A DNA stretch of 64,000 bases from Thermodesulfobacteriaceae bacterium. Its GTDB lineage: Bacteria; Desulfobacterota; Thermodesulfobacteria; Thermodesulfobacteriales; Thermodesulfatatoraceae. The notes under the pieces were generated by a model that searched no databases, had not been told where the DNA came from, and saw only the letters and a program-made list of their open reading frames with translations. Shown one piece after another: positions 11,088 through 21,028 of this stretch. The translations under genes and the position numbers were made by a program. The number at the start of each line of letters is the position of its first letter. The first letter of the stretch is position 1. Location of the stretch: contig WGCA01000044.1 in the NCBI GenBank assembly GCA_015494065.1, forward strand, positions 1 through 64,000, given 5' to 3'.

Positions 11088-11852
11088 ATGGATCTTGGTA
11101 CCGTCATCGGTCTGGTCCTAGGCATAGTCCTTCTTTTGGGCTCCATCCTAGTGGGAGGGAGCCTGGGGATCTTTATCAACATCCCCTCTATTTTGATCGT
11201 GGTAGGGGGTACCATTGCCGGGTCCTTTATTTCCTTTTCTCTGCCGGACGTCATCGGCTCTTTTAAGATCGCGATGAAGGCCTTTTTTAACAAGCTTGAA
11301 CCCCCGGAAGAGATCATCAAGGAGCTCACCACCCTCGCCAATATCGCCCGCCGGGAGGGGCTCTTAAAGCTTGAAAAACAACCGGTCAAAAACCCCTTTC
11401 TCAAGAAGGCCATCATGTACTGCGTGGATGGGCACGAGGCCGAATTTATAGAAGAGGTCCTTTCCAAGGAGGTGGCTCTCACCGCGGAACGGCATGAGCT
11501 GGGGCAGAACCTGTTTAAGACCATGGCGGATCTGGCCCCAGCCTTCGGGATGATCGGGACCCTGATCGGGTTGGTGCAGATGTTATCCACCATGGATGAC
11601 CCGAAATCCATCGGTCCCTCCATGGCCGTGGCCCTTTTGACCACCCTTTACGGGGCGGTGATGGCCAACCTCATTTTTATCCCCATTGCCAATAAGCTTG
11701 CCTTAAGGGCCCAGGAGGAACAGCTGAATTACCGTCTCATTATTGAAGGGGTAATCGGCCTTCAAAAAGGGCTGAACCCCCGGGTGCTGGAAGAAATCTT
11801 AAAGGCCTTCTTGCCTCCCAAGAAACGGGAGGCCTTGGGCGGAGAAGGTTAA
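11088..11852 (+). CDS. motA: Flagellar motor stator protein MotA (PomA-like length and N-terminus)
   Basis: MDLGTVIGLVLGIVLLLGSILVGGSLGIFINIPSILIVVGGT and FKTMADLAPAFGMIGTLIGLVQML; TAATG overlap with motB. Confidence 0.93.
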   Translation: MDLGTVIGLVLGIVLLLGSILVGGSLGIFINIPSILIVVGGTIAGSFISFSLPDVIGSFKIAMKAFFNKLEPPEEIIKELTTLANIARREGLLKLEKQPVKNPFLKKAIMYCVDGHEAEFIEEVLSKEVALTAERHELGQNLFKTMADLAPAFGMIGTLIGLVQMLSTMDDPKSIGPSMAVALLTTLYGAVMANLIFIPIANKLALRAQEEQLNYRLIIEGVIGLQKGLNPRVLEEILKAFLPPKKREALGGEG

Positions 11853-12628
11853 TGGGCAAGAACTGTCCGGAAAAGAAAGAAAAATGCGAAGCCGGTGCAC
11901 CGAAATGGATGACCACCTTCTCCGATCTCATGTCGCTCCTTATGTGTTTCTTCGTCCTTCTGCTCTCTTTTTCCGAGATGGACGTGGCCCGTTTCAAGGA
12001 GGTGGCGGGTTCTTTGCGGGAGGCCTTCGGGGTGCAACGGGAAGAGGTGGTTTTTGAGATCCCTAAAGGGATCGACGTGGTCTCCACGGAATTTCCCGCC
12101 AAGTTCACCGTAGACGAGATCCTTGAACGCATAAAATCTGCGGTAAAACTCGAGTTGATCAAGGGAGAAATCCAGATCGAAAGTCTTAAGGACCGGGTGG
12201 TGCTGCGTTTTAAAGATGGGGTCCTTTTTGCCAAGGGGAGCGCCGAGCTTACCCCCCGGGCCAAGCAGATCCTGTTAAAAGTAGGGGAGGTGCTTGAGCT
12301 CTTTGACGGGGAAATCATCGTGGCTGGCCATACCGATAACACTCCGGTGCGCAACGGGCGTTTTCGCTCCAACTGGGAGCTTTCCGCCGCCCGGGCCGTT
12401 TCCGTGGTGGAATTTTTGTTAAAACACAAATTTGTCCTGCCCCGTCAACTGGCGGCGGTGGGCTACGGTCCAAGCCGGCCCCTTTACCCCAACGATACCG
12501 AAGAACACCGGGCCGCCAACCGGCGGGTAGAAATTATCCTGCTGCAACCCAAAGTACCACTGCTTGAATACCGGGAGGCGTTTTCCGGGAGTAAGGAACA
12601 GGAACCCATCCCCCAGGAGGCCAAATGA
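11852..12628 (+). CDS. motB: Flagellar motor stator protein MotB (plug plus OmpA-like domain)
   Basis: WMTTFSDLMSLLMCFFVLLLSFSEMD with ion-binding Asp; OmpA-like VAGHTDNTPVRN...SNWELSAARAVSVVEFL...AANRRVEI. Confidence 0.93.
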   Translation: MGKNCPEKKEKCEAGAPKWMTTFSDLMSLLMCFFVLLLSFSEMDVARFKEVAGSLREAFGVQREEVVFEIPKGIDVVSTEFPAKFTVDEILERIKSAVKLELIKGEIQIESLKDRVVLRFKDGVLFAKGSAELTPRAKQILLKVGEVLELFDGEIIVAGHTDNTPVRNGRFRSNWELSAARAVSVVEFLLKHKFVLPRQLAAVGYGPSRPLYPNDTEEHRAANRRVEIILLQPKVPLLEYREAFSGSKEQEPIPQEAK

Positions 12629-13194
12629 GCGAAGAAAAAAGGCGTTTTATCAGGATTTATGACCGGGTACTTTTGAGGCTTAAACCTTTAGCACGGGAAG
12701 AATTTGAGCAAAAGCTGGCTAATTTTCGGGAAGGCAAGGAAAGGCCTTGGATTGACCCTGTCCGCCCCCCGGGCGAGGTGGTGAAGTTTGAGTCTTTTCT
12801 CAAACGCCTCCGGGAAAAGGACCGGGAATTGGCCGGTATCCTACAGATCCTAAACCAAAAGCTGGACCGCATCCTGATACACCTCTTAGGTGAAGAGTTT
12901 TTAAAGGGATTTCAGGAGGTGGAAGCCAATATAAGTGCCGGGGGGTTGAGGGTCAGGCTGGATACTGCCCCCCAACCCGGGCAACTTTACGAAATAGACC
13001 TCGGTCTCTTGCCAGATTGGGTCTTTTTAAAGACCTTTGGCGAGGTGATCAGGGTGGACGAGTGTGAGGAAGGGGGCTACGAAGTAGCCTTTAAATTCGT
13101 GTGGATTACCGAGGCTGACCAGGACAAACTGGTGCAACACATCTTCCGGCAACAGGTCCTCCAAATCCAGGCCAGCAAGCGGGTAAAAACCTAA
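12625..13194 (+). CDS. PilZ-domain protein with large insertion between the two PilZ motifs
   Basis: N-terminal KRRFIR (RxxxR) and NISAGG (NxSxxG) at about residues 6-10 and 102-107; ATGA overlap with motB. Confidence 0.7.
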   Translation: MSEEKRRFIRIYDRVLLRLKPLAREEFEQKLANFREGKERPWIDPVRPPGEVVKFESFLKRLREKDRELAGILQILNQKLDRILIHLLGEEFLKGFQEVEANISAGGLRVRLDTAPQPGQLYEIDLGLLPDWVFLKTFGEVIRVDECEEGGYEVAFKFVWITEADQDKLVQHIFRQQVLQIQASKRVKT

Positions 13195-14798
13195 GGACAG
13201 GCCCCGCAGCGTTTGCATCTGCCAAGTAAGCAGCCAGGGCTTGGGCGTCCGGAAAGGGCCCTTTCCCATTCTTCCCAGAGGAAGGAGCGTTTTATCCCCA
13301 AAGAGACCACCTCCCAGGGAAATAGTTCGTCCTTTTCCCGGGTACGGCTTACCAGAAATTGGGGGTTTACCGGTAGCAAGGTCAGGGCCTGGTTGAGGTT
13401 TTTCCCTTCGGCCAGGGCCAGGAGCAGGGGTTTCAGGCGGCGGTCACCCCGGGCGATAAGGGCCTGCAGCTTCGCCCATTTAGGGAGATCCGTAGTAAGG
13501 TGGGTGTTGGGAATCTTCTTTACCGCCTGCTTGAGCCATTTGAGCTTTTTCTTGAGTCCGGAAACCCCTTCAAAAGGGGCCCACTGGAACGGGGTGTGGG
13601 GTTTGGGCACAAAAGAGGCCACACTCACCCTTAATTCTACTACGTAACCCCGCGGCTTGGTTTCCTGATCAAGCACGTGTTTTATTTGACGGAGGAGTTT
13701 GGGGATCCCTTCCAGGTCCTCCCGGTTTTCTCCGGGCAGCCCCACCATGAAGTAGAGTTTTAAGACCCGGATCCCCACACGGGCCAGTTTGCGGGCGGCT
13801 TCCAGCAGGTCTTCGTCCTTCAAGTTTTTGTTGATAACCTGGCGCAGCCGCTCGGTTCCGGTCTCCGGGGCGATGGTGGCGGTGCGTTGCCGGGCCAGAA
13901 GTTGGGCGAAGGTCTCCGTTAAGGCGTCGGCCCGAAGGGAAGAGAAGGTCAGCGTACAGTCCTTGGCTAGCAGGGCCTGGGCCAGGCTTTCTACGGTTTC
14001 GGAGGCGGCAAATTCAAGCCCTATAAGGCCGACCTTGGCCCCTTGGGGAATGGCTTCCAGGGCCTTTTGCAAGGTCTCTTTGGGCCAGGGACGGGGCGGG
14101 CGGTAGAGGATGCCTGCGGCACAAAAGCGGCAGGCTCGTCCGCAGCCCCGCCCGATTTCCAGGAGGTGGGTCTCTTCAAAGACGGTGTGCGGGGTAAGGA
14201 GCTGGGAAAGCGGGGGCTCTTTAATCGCCGGGGCAATAACCCGGGTGACCGGGGGGTGCTTTATCTCTTTGAGCTCCCCCTCTCCGTCAAAGACAATTTC
14301 GTAATCAGCCGGGAGGAACCCCGGTATTTCGGTAAAGGGTCTGCGGTCAAGGATTACTTCCACCAATCTGGCGTGGATGGCCTCTATTTCGGCCAGCAAA
14401 AGACCGTCTACAAAAGGGGTGAAGGGGTCAGGGTTTAGCCAGGTGGCGATGCCCCCGGCCAGGACCGGAGGCCCTTCCTTTCTTTCTTCCCTTAAAGGGG
14501 AAAGCCCGGCTTCTTTTAAGATCTTGATGAGGTTGACCAGGTCCGTCTCAAACGAGACGGAAAACAAAACGAGGGCAAAGTCCGTGAGGGGCCGGCTGGA
14601 TTCCACGGAGCGCAGTTTTTCTCCTTCTTCTGGCAGAAAAAAACGCTCACAGACCAGGTCCTCATAACGATTTAGATATTCGTAGACCAGGCGAAACCCC
14701 AGGTTTGACATCCCCACCTCGTAGGTGTTGGGGAAGACCAGGGCGATAGGGAGGCGTCCGGTCCAGCGTTTTTTGAAATACCCCTTCTCAGCCTTCAT
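13191..14798 (-). CDS. B12-binding-type radical SAM protein (TIGR03960-like)
   Basis: GRGCGRACRFCAAGILYRPPRPW radical SAM cluster motif, PNTYEVGMSNLGFRLVYEYLN N-terminus. Likely ATG at 14798, with the ORF open to 15008. Confidence 0.85.
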   Translation of the reverse strand: MKAEKGYFKKRWTGRLPIALVFPNTYEVGMSNLGFRLVYEYLNRYEDLVCERFFLPEEGEKLRSVESSRPLTDFALVLFSVSFETDLVNLIKILKEAGLSPLREERKEGPPVLAGGIATWLNPDPFTPFVDGLLLAEIEAIHARLVEVILDRRPFTEIPGFLPADYEIVFDGEGELKEIKHPPVTRVIAPAIKEPPLSQLLTPHTVFEETHLLEIGRGCGRACRFCAAGILYRPPRPWPKETLQKALEAIPQGAKVGLIGLEFAASETVESLAQALLAKDCTLTFSSLRADALTETFAQLLARQRTATIAPETGTERLRQVINKNLKDEDLLEAARKLARVGIRVLKLYFMVGLPGENREDLEGIPKLLRQIKHVLDQETKPRGYVVELRVSVASFVPKPHTPFQWAPFEGVSGLKKKLKWLKQAVKKIPNTHLTTDLPKWAKLQALIARGDRRLKPLLLALAEGKNLNQALTLLPVNPQFLVSRTREKDELFPWEVVSLGIKRSFLWEEWERALSGRPSPGCLLGRCKRCGACP

Positions 14799-14840
14799 GA
14801 AAGATATTTTACTTGGTTTGAGGGCGGGAAAGGAGGAGAC

Positions 14841-15821
14841 ATGGAAAAGAAAATTCTGGTCACCGGTGGGGCCGGCTACATCGGCTCCCACGTCCTTAAG
14901 GCGCTTAAAAAAGAAGGGTTTTCTCCCGTAGTAATAGACAACCTTTCTTCCGGGCACCGGGAGGCCGTACTCTGGGGGCGCCTGGTGGAAGGGGATTTGC
15001 GTGACCAAAAGTTTTTGACGGCCTTTTTTGAAGCGGAAAGGCCGCTAGCTATACTCCATTTTGCAGCCCATATTGTGGTCTCAGAAAGCGTGGTTGAGCC
15101 GCTTAAATATTACGAAAACAACCTGAGCGGCACACTTAATTTGCTGCTTTGTGCCCAAAGGTTCGGGATTAGGGCCTTTGTCTTTTCCTCCAGCGCTGCG
15201 GTTTACGGCGCCCCGGAAAAAGTCCCGATTCCGGAAGACCATCCCGTCCGTCCCATCAACCCTTACGGGGCCAGCAAGGCCATGGTAGAACAGGTTTTAA
15301 AAGACGCCTTCCGGGCCTATGGCCTCCCTTTCGTAGCGCTGCGCTATTTTAACGCCGCCGGAGCGGATCCTTCAGGCCTCATTGGGGAGGCCCACAAGCC
15401 TGAGACCCACCTCATTCCTCTTTTGCTGCAGACCGCCCTCGGGCAAAGACCCCGCTTTTTCCTCTACGGAGCCGACTATCCCACCCCTGACGGCACTTGT
15501 ATCCGGGACTTTATCCACGTCGAGGACCTGGCCATCATCCACGTCCTGGCCCTCAAGTATTTGCTGGATAAAGGGCAGAGCCTTATCCTGAACTGCGGCT
15601 ACGGCCACGGTTACTCGGTCAAAGAGGTCTTGGAGACCGCCGAAAAGGTAGTAAAGCGCCCTATCCCTTATGAGCTCAAAGAAAGGCGCCCTGGAGACCC
15701 ACCGGTCCTGGTGGCTGACCACAAGTTATTAAAAGAGGCCTTTTGCTTCCGCCCCGCCTTTGATGACCTGGAGGTTATCATCGAGACCGCCTGGCGCTGG
15801 GAGCAAAACCGTCGTTACTGA
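14841..15821 (+). CDS. galE: UDP-glucose 4-epimerase
   Basis: VTGGAGYIGSHVLKAL Rossmann motif; NPYGASKAMVE (YxxxK); LRYFNAAGADPSGLIGE. Confidence 0.95.
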   Translation: MEKKILVTGGAGYIGSHVLKALKKEGFSPVVIDNLSSGHREAVLWGRLVEGDLRDQKFLTAFFEAERPLAILHFAAHIVVSESVVEPLKYYENNLSGTLNLLLCAQRFGIRAFVFSSSAAVYGAPEKVPIPEDHPVRPINPYGASKAMVEQVLKDAFRAYGLPFVALRYFNAAGADPSGLIGEAHKPETHLIPLLLQTALGQRPRFFLYGADYPTPDGTCIRDFIHVEDLAIIHVLALKYLLDKGQSLILNCGYGHGYSVKEVLETAEKVVKRPIPYELKERRPGDPPVLVADHKLLKEAFCFRPAFDDLEVIIETAWRWEQNRRY

Positions 15822-17539
15822 GCCTTCCTGAATTCTGGCCAAAGCTCAGCCAGCTCGGGCATGGTCAAAACCTTGTTTTTGATGTGTTCCGCCCGCTTTT
15901 TCTTTCCCCCACATATCAGGGCCCGGTAAAGCCAGGGGAGGTAGCCCCGGGCTTGCGGTTGAAGAGCGATGGCTTTTTCCAAATAACTTACGGCCTCAAG
16001 GCACTTTTTCTGCTCAAGCTTGATTCGTCCCACCAGATAAAGGGCTTCGGGAACCTCCTCCCGGGCCAGGGGCTTGGCCAGACCGAGGGCCTGGTCGTAG
16101 GCCTTATCTTTGAAAAGGAGAAAGGCAAGGAGCAAAGCGGCTTCTTTTTCCTTGCGGGCTTCCAGGAATTTCGCAAGGCGGTTCTTGAGTTTGGGACGTT
16201 GAGAGAGGGCCAAAAGGAGGCCAAAGGCCTCCGGGGGTAAGGTCTTCCTTTGCCGGGAAAGGGCCTTTAATTCGTCAAAGGCCTTCTTCTCCAGGCCGAG
16301 GCGCAGGTAAACCTGGGCCAGGAAGAGGTGGTCTTTTTCTTTAATGGCCCGGGTCAAGCGCCTCTTCCGTTCGGCAAACCAGGGGTCTATTTTCCTTCGG
16401 ACAAAGTGGGTCTTCCCGAGATGAGTAAAAGGGTCGCCGATTACCACCGTCTGCCAGCTAAGGTATGCCAGAGAACGGTAATAGGCTTCCGCCAGGGGTT
16501 TTCCCGCTAGATAGGCCGGGAACAAGAGGTGAGGCCTGGCTGAGGCCGAAAGATATGGCTCGTAAACGTTTCCAGAAATACCGGTAATACCCAGTCTTAT
16601 CAGGTCACCGATGAGGGACTGGGGAGAGCCCCCGAAATGCTTGTGTTTGGCGTGCCAGGGGGCTCCCACCTGCCAGTCCGGCGGTGGTTCGGCAAAGGTG
16701 CGAGCGTTGGTGCTCACGAAAGTAACCCCCACGGCCCCAGGCAAGAATTCAAAAAACAGGCGGCGGTTACGGGGATAGTTGGGATCATTTGAACCCCAGG
16801 AGGCGTAGCCGATAACCCTTTGGGCCGAGGCCAAAAAGGCCGGCTTAAAGGAGGTCAAAAACCGGAGCCCGCTAACTCCCTTAAGGCGCAGGTAAGTAGC
16901 GTAGAGCCAATTATCCCCAGGGCTTAAAGGACCATCCCTGGCGTCGAGGACCAGAGAGTAAGGAGGGGTAGTGTCTTTGGCTTGAACCGCCCTCTTGATC
17001 AGGGCGTATACGTCTTCCGGGCGGTAACCTGCCAGCCTGGTGACGAGGTAAATATCAAAACGGTCATGGTCAAAGGGCAGGTTTTCAGGGGTGCGGAAAT
17101 AAGGGTTTTTGAGCCACCCGCCCAACCGGTAAGGGCCGTAAAGCATTTTGCGGTAGAGTAAGGTCAACTCCGAATCCACGGAGGCGGCCTCACCGTCTCT
17201 GGCCACCCTTCCTTTTATCTTGTGCGGGACTTCAGGCATGAGGACCAGGACCAAAATCTGGTCTGCCAGACCTTGGGCCTGCAGGAAAGCCGCCAGGGGC
17301 CTTTCGAGGTACTTCAGGTAAATGGGCCGGCTTATCTCTTCCCGGCGGGGAAGGGAAAGGAGGAGTACGTTCTTCCGGGGGATCCGGCGTATTTTTCGGT
17401 AAAAGTCAGCCACCTCCCGGGAAAAAGGGCTGTTCTTGTTGGCCACGATGAGGACCCTTTCCGGAGTTAAGTAGCTTTCCTGGGCCCAGGCCTTTGGGAC
17501 GAACAGCCACAGAAGGAGTATCCCGCTTAGCCAGCGCAA
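15815..17539 (-). CDS. TIGR03790-family protein with TPR-like C-terminus
   Basis: YLTPERVLIVANKNSPFSREVADFYRKIRRIPRKNVLLLSLP, YLVTRLAGYRPEDV, TFAEPPPDWQVG; C-terminal TPR-like repeats; signal peptide-like N-terminus. Confidence 0.7.
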   Translation of the reverse strand: MRWLSGILLLWLFVPKAWAQESYLTPERVLIVANKNSPFSREVADFYRKIRRIPRKNVLLLSLPRREEISRPIYLKYLERPLAAFLQAQGLADQILVLVLMPEVPHKIKGRVARDGEAASVDSELTLLYRKMLYGPYRLGGWLKNPYFRTPENLPFDHDRFDIYLVTRLAGYRPEDVYALIKRAVQAKDTTPPYSLVLDARDGPLSPGDNWLYATYLRLKGVSGLRFLTSFKPAFLASAQRVIGYASWGSNDPNYPRNRRLFFEFLPGAVGVTFVSTNARTFAEPPPDWQVGAPWHAKHKHFGGSPQSLIGDLIRLGITGISGNVYEPYLSASARPHLLFPAYLAGKPLAEAYYRSLAYLSWQTVVIGDPFTHLGKTHFVRRKIDPWFAERKRRLTRAIKEKDHLFLAQVYLRLGLEKKAFDELKALSRQRKTLPPEAFGLLLALSQRPKLKNRLAKFLEARKEKEAALLLAFLLFKDKAYDQALGLAKPLAREEVPEALYLVGRIKLEQKKCLEAVSYLEKAIALQPQARGYLPWLYRALICGGKKKRAEHIKNKVLTMPELAELWPEFRKAQ

Positions 17540-18222
17540 GGGGGGATCTCTCCCTGGAAATAGATTTTTTGGCCGTCATAGCAAAGCTTTGAAATCTTTA
17601 ACTCTACCCCTTGGGCCTGTGCCTCTTCAAAGAGTTTGGCAAAGGCCGGGTCGATTTCTTGGGCGGGGCGGAAACACGAGGCCTCCTTGCGGAAGCAAAG
17701 GACCCAGAGCAGGCTGCGGAAACCCTTTCTTTTAAGGTTAGCAAGCAGGCTCAGGTGCCTTTGTCCTCGGCTGGTGGGGGAGTCAGGAAAAAGGGCTGTT
17801 TCTCCCTTTGCCCAGGTACAACCCTTTATCTCCACGTAGACCTTCGGGCCCTTTTCCATCTCGAAGAGATAATCAAGCCGGCTGGTATTGATTTTGGGCT
17901 CAGGCAGATAATCCTTAAGCCCGGGAAAGAGGACTTTTCCCAGCTTAGTCAAGATCGCTTCGCTAAGGGGCCGGTGGTAGCCGGAATGGGCAAAGACCCA
18001 GTGGTTGGCCGCCCAACCCGCCAGAAGGTCCCAGGTGGTCTTGCGTTTGGGCCCGGGGCGATATTTGAGTAGTACCCGGTTGCCCGGGAAAAGCAGGTCG
18101 GGGAGGCGGCCTGGGTCGTGCACGTGGACGGCCAAGGTCTTTCCGTTTCCTTCCACCAGGGCCAGGAACCGGTTAGGCCTCTCAAGAAAGACGCCTTCCT
18201 GGTCCGCCGGCAGTTCAAGCAC
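17527..18222 (-). CDS. sfsA: Sugar fermentation stimulation protein SfsA (DNA-binding nuclease family)
   Basis: RFLALVEGNG...VHVHDPGRLPDLLFPGNRVLL, YVEIKGCTWA...ALFPDSPTSRGQRHL. Likely GTG start at 18222; ORF open to 18321. Confidence 0.9.
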   Translation of the reverse strand: MLELPADQEGVFLERPNRFLALVEGNGKTLAVHVHDPGRLPDLLFPGNRVLLKYRPGPKRKTTWDLLAGWAANHWVFAHSGYHRPLSEAILTKLGKVLFPGLKDYLPEPKINTSRLDYLFEMEKGPKVYVEIKGCTWAKGETALFPDSPTSRGQRHLSLLANLKRKGFRSLLWVLCFRKEASCFRPAQEIDPAFAKLFEEAQAQGVELKISKLCYDGQKIYFQGEIPPCAG

Positions 18223-19261
18223 AGGTATGCCCTTTGAGCCTTTCCCAGACGAAATTTTTGAGCTCCTTTCCCAGGTAAGCTTCCGCAGGCAAAACGTAAC
18301 ACGGGCCAAGTTCCCTGCCAAAGGGCAAAAGTTTAACCGCGTCTTTGGTACTAGTAAGCAGGGCCGCGGCTCCTGCCCTTTCCTGGGCCTGTTTGATCTT
18401 TTTTATCAAACCGGGGCGGTAGTGTACGTGGTCCGGCAGGGCCCAAAAACCCCGCACAGGGCCCACCTTTTGGGCGGCGGTAAGGAAGGAGGCCGGGTCC
18501 GCCAGGCCACAGAAGACAAAATAACTTGGGGCCACTGCCTCTTGGCGCGGGTCTGTTAAAAGATAAGGTCTTCCGTAAAGGAAAGGTACTTCAAAAACGG
18601 GCCGGCCAAATTGGGAAAGCTTTGAGGCCAAGGCTTGGGCCGCCTCGGGGGCCAGGTTGGTCTTGGTGACCACCAGGGCGTCTGCCTGGGAGAGGGCGCT
18701 TTTCGGCTCCCTTAATCTTCCTGCGGGAAAGACCCGCTCTTCCAAAGTCTTTTGGGTAGCGGAAAAAACTACCAGGTCAAGGTCGCGACCAAGACGCAAA
18801 TGTTGAAAGCCGTCGTCGAGAAGGAGTACCTCAGCTTCAAATTCTTTGATGGCCCAAAAGGCCCCTTGGACCCGGTCTCTGGCCACCACCACCGGGACCT
18901 TGCTTTCCAGCGCCAGGAGGTAGGCCTCGTCCCCAACTAACTCGGGGTCTTCAAGGGGGCCTGCACCGCGGCTGGCGAAGACCACCCCCCGGCTCCGACC
19001 GCGGTAGCCCCTGCTCAAAATAGCTACCCGCAGGCCCTTTTCCTTCAAAAACCTGGCTAGAGAGCATACCAGCGGTGTTTTGCCTTCTCCGCCCAGGGAG
19101 AGATTGCCCACACTGATGACAAAGGCTCGGGGCCGGTAGGAGGGCTGAAGCCCCCGGGTGTAAGCCCAGCGCCTAAGGCGCATTATCTCCCCGTAAAGCA
19201 GCCCCAGAGGGGAGAGGGCCGGGGCCATCTTTGACCAGAGGTTTTCCAGGCCTTGATACAT
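18215..19261 (-). CDS. lpxK: Tetraacyldisaccharide 4'-kinase
   Basis: VISVGNLSLGGEGKTPLVCSLARFLKEKGLRVAILSRGYRG; EVLLLDDGFQHLRLGRDLDLVVF. Confidence 0.95.
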   Translation of the reverse strand: MYQGLENLWSKMAPALSPLGLLYGEIMRLRRWAYTRGLQPSYRPRAFVISVGNLSLGGEGKTPLVCSLARFLKEKGLRVAILSRGYRGRSRGVVFASRGAGPLEDPELVGDEAYLLALESKVPVVVARDRVQGAFWAIKEFEAEVLLLDDGFQHLRLGRDLDLVVFSATQKTLEERVFPAGRLREPKSALSQADALVVTKTNLAPEAAQALASKLSQFGRPVFEVPFLYGRPYLLTDPRQEAVAPSYFVFCGLADPASFLTAAQKVGPVRGFWALPDHVHYRPGLIKKIKQAQERAGAAALLTSTKDAVKLLPFGRELGPCYVLPAEAYLGKELKNFVWERLKGHTCA

Positions 19262-19266
19262 TTTGG

Positions 19267-21015
19267 TTATGATCGTTTAAGGGGGATAACCTTTCTTTCC
19301 CGGGCAAAAGAATGGTAGAGCTCCCGGTAAAGGGGGCAGCGGGCCAGGACCTCTTCGTGTTTACCCGTGTCTACGATTTGACCCCGGTCCATGACCACCA
19401 GCAGGTCGGCGTTTTTGACCGTAGAGAGCCGGTGGGCGATGATCACGGTGGTCCGGCCCTGCATCAAGGTCTCAAGGGCCTGCTGGACCTTTTTCTCCGC
19501 CAGGGCGTCCAGGTGGCTGGTGGCTTCATCGAGAATCAAGATAGGAGGGTTTTTGAGGATGGCCCGGGCGATGGCCAGCCGCTGCCGCTGGCCTCCTGAA
19601 AGGTTAAAACCTTTGTGTCCCAGGACCGTATCGTAACCTTGGGGTAGCTGCTTAATGAACTCGTGGGCGTAGGCAAGCCTCGCGGCGGCGAGTACCTCTT
19701 CCCGGCTGGCTTTAGGGTTGCCAAAGGCGATGTTTTCGTAAACGGTGGCGTTGAAAAGGACGATGTCCTGGGAGACGATCCCAATTAAGGCCCTTAAGGA
19801 GCCCAGTTCGAACTCCCTTAAGTCGATGCCGTCAAGAAGTACCTTTCCCAAAGTGGGGTCGTAGAACCGGGGGATTAAGGAGACCAGGGTGCTTTTTCCC
19901 GCCCCGCTTGGTCCCACGATGGCTACGGTCTGACCGGCGGGAATTTCAAGGTTTATCTCTTTGAGGACCCATTCGGAGGTGTGGGGATATTTGAAAGAGA
20001 CCCGGGCCAAGGTTATCCCCTTTCGGGGGGCAAAGGCCTTCCTGGGTCCGCCTTCCTCTTCCGGGTAAGAAAGGACCTCTTCGATCCTTTCCAGCGCCGC
20101 GCTAGCGTCGTGAATACTGGTGTAGGCCCGGGAAATCTTGCGCACCGGGGTAAAGGTCATGAGGATGGCGGTAAGGATGGAGAAAAAGTCCCCCGGGGAG
20201 ATGACCCCCCTTACAATCAGGAAACCACCGTAGGTCAATACCAGGGCCCCCCCTACGCCGGTTAAAAAGTCTACTATGAGCTTTGAACCTTCCCGATATT
20301 TGGTCACCTTGAGAAGATAGCGGTAATAAGCCCTGAGTTCCTGCTGAAAGCGAGCAAGCAAGGCCCTTTCCTGCTGGTAGACTTTGATTTCTGGAAGTCC
20401 CTGCAGACTTTCCGCCACCCGGTGGGTCAGGTTGGCGATTTCCTGCTGGGCGTGGTGTCTGGTCCGCCGGGCCTTTTTACTCATCTGACGGGCACCTACC
20501 GCCACTGCCGGAAAGACCGTAAAGGAAAGCAAGGCTAGGTCCCAGCGCCTGGAAACGGCCACCACCACCAAACTTATGATAGTCAACCCTTCCAGGGTGA
20601 GGGTTTTAAAGACGTCTGCCAGGACCGGCTCCACCATGGTGGTGTCGTTGATTACCCGGGAGACCATCCGCCCCATGGTCTCATGGCTAGTCTCACTCAC
20701 CGGGAGACGCAAAAGCTTGGCGTACATCTTTTCCCGCAGGTGGTTTGAAAGCCTAAGGGAGGCCATACGCATGAGGTAGGCCTGAAAGAAGGTCACCAGC
20801 CCCCGTAAGAAATAAAGCCCTATCAAGGCTGGGGGAAGGAACTTGAGGTAATGATAATTTTTGGCGATAAAGACCCGGTCTAGTACCGGCTTTACCAGCC
20901 AGGCTACGGAGCCGGAAAGCAGGGAAGCTACCGCGCTTAAAAGAAGGGCCCCCAAGAGCAGGGGCCAATAAGGCCTGGCCAAACGCAGGGTCTTTAAGAT
21001 GACGGATTTTTTCAA
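19267..21015 (-). CDS. msbA: Lipid A export ABC transporter, fused permease/ATPase
   Basis: ABC exporter fold; Walker A GPSGAGKST, LSGGQRQRLAIARAIL signature, ILDEATSHLD. Adjacent to lpxK. Confidence 0.92.
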   Translation of the reverse strand: MKKSVILKTLRLARPYWPLLLGALLLSAVASLLSGSVAWLVKPVLDRVFIAKNYHYLKFLPPALIGLYFLRGLVTFFQAYLMRMASLRLSNHLREKMYAKLLRLPVSETSHETMGRMVSRVINDTTMVEPVLADVFKTLTLEGLTIISLVVVAVSRRWDLALLSFTVFPAVAVGARQMSKKARRTRHHAQQEIANLTHRVAESLQGLPEIKVYQQERALLARFQQELRAYYRYLLKVTKYREGSKLIVDFLTGVGGALVLTYGGFLIVRGVISPGDFFSILTAILMTFTPVRKISRAYTSIHDASAALERIEEVLSYPEEEGGPRKAFAPRKGITLARVSFKYPHTSEWVLKEINLEIPAGQTVAIVGPSGAGKSTLVSLIPRFYDPTLGKVLLDGIDLREFELGSLRALIGIVSQDIVLFNATVYENIAFGNPKASREEVLAAARLAYAHEFIKQLPQGYDTVLGHKGFNLSGGQRQRLAIARAILKNPPILILDEATSHLDALAEKKVQQALETLMQGRTTVIIAHRLSTVKNADLLVVMDRGQIVDTGKHEEVLARCPLYRELYHSFARERKVIPLKRS

Positions 21016-21028
21016 AATTTAAGCCCCT

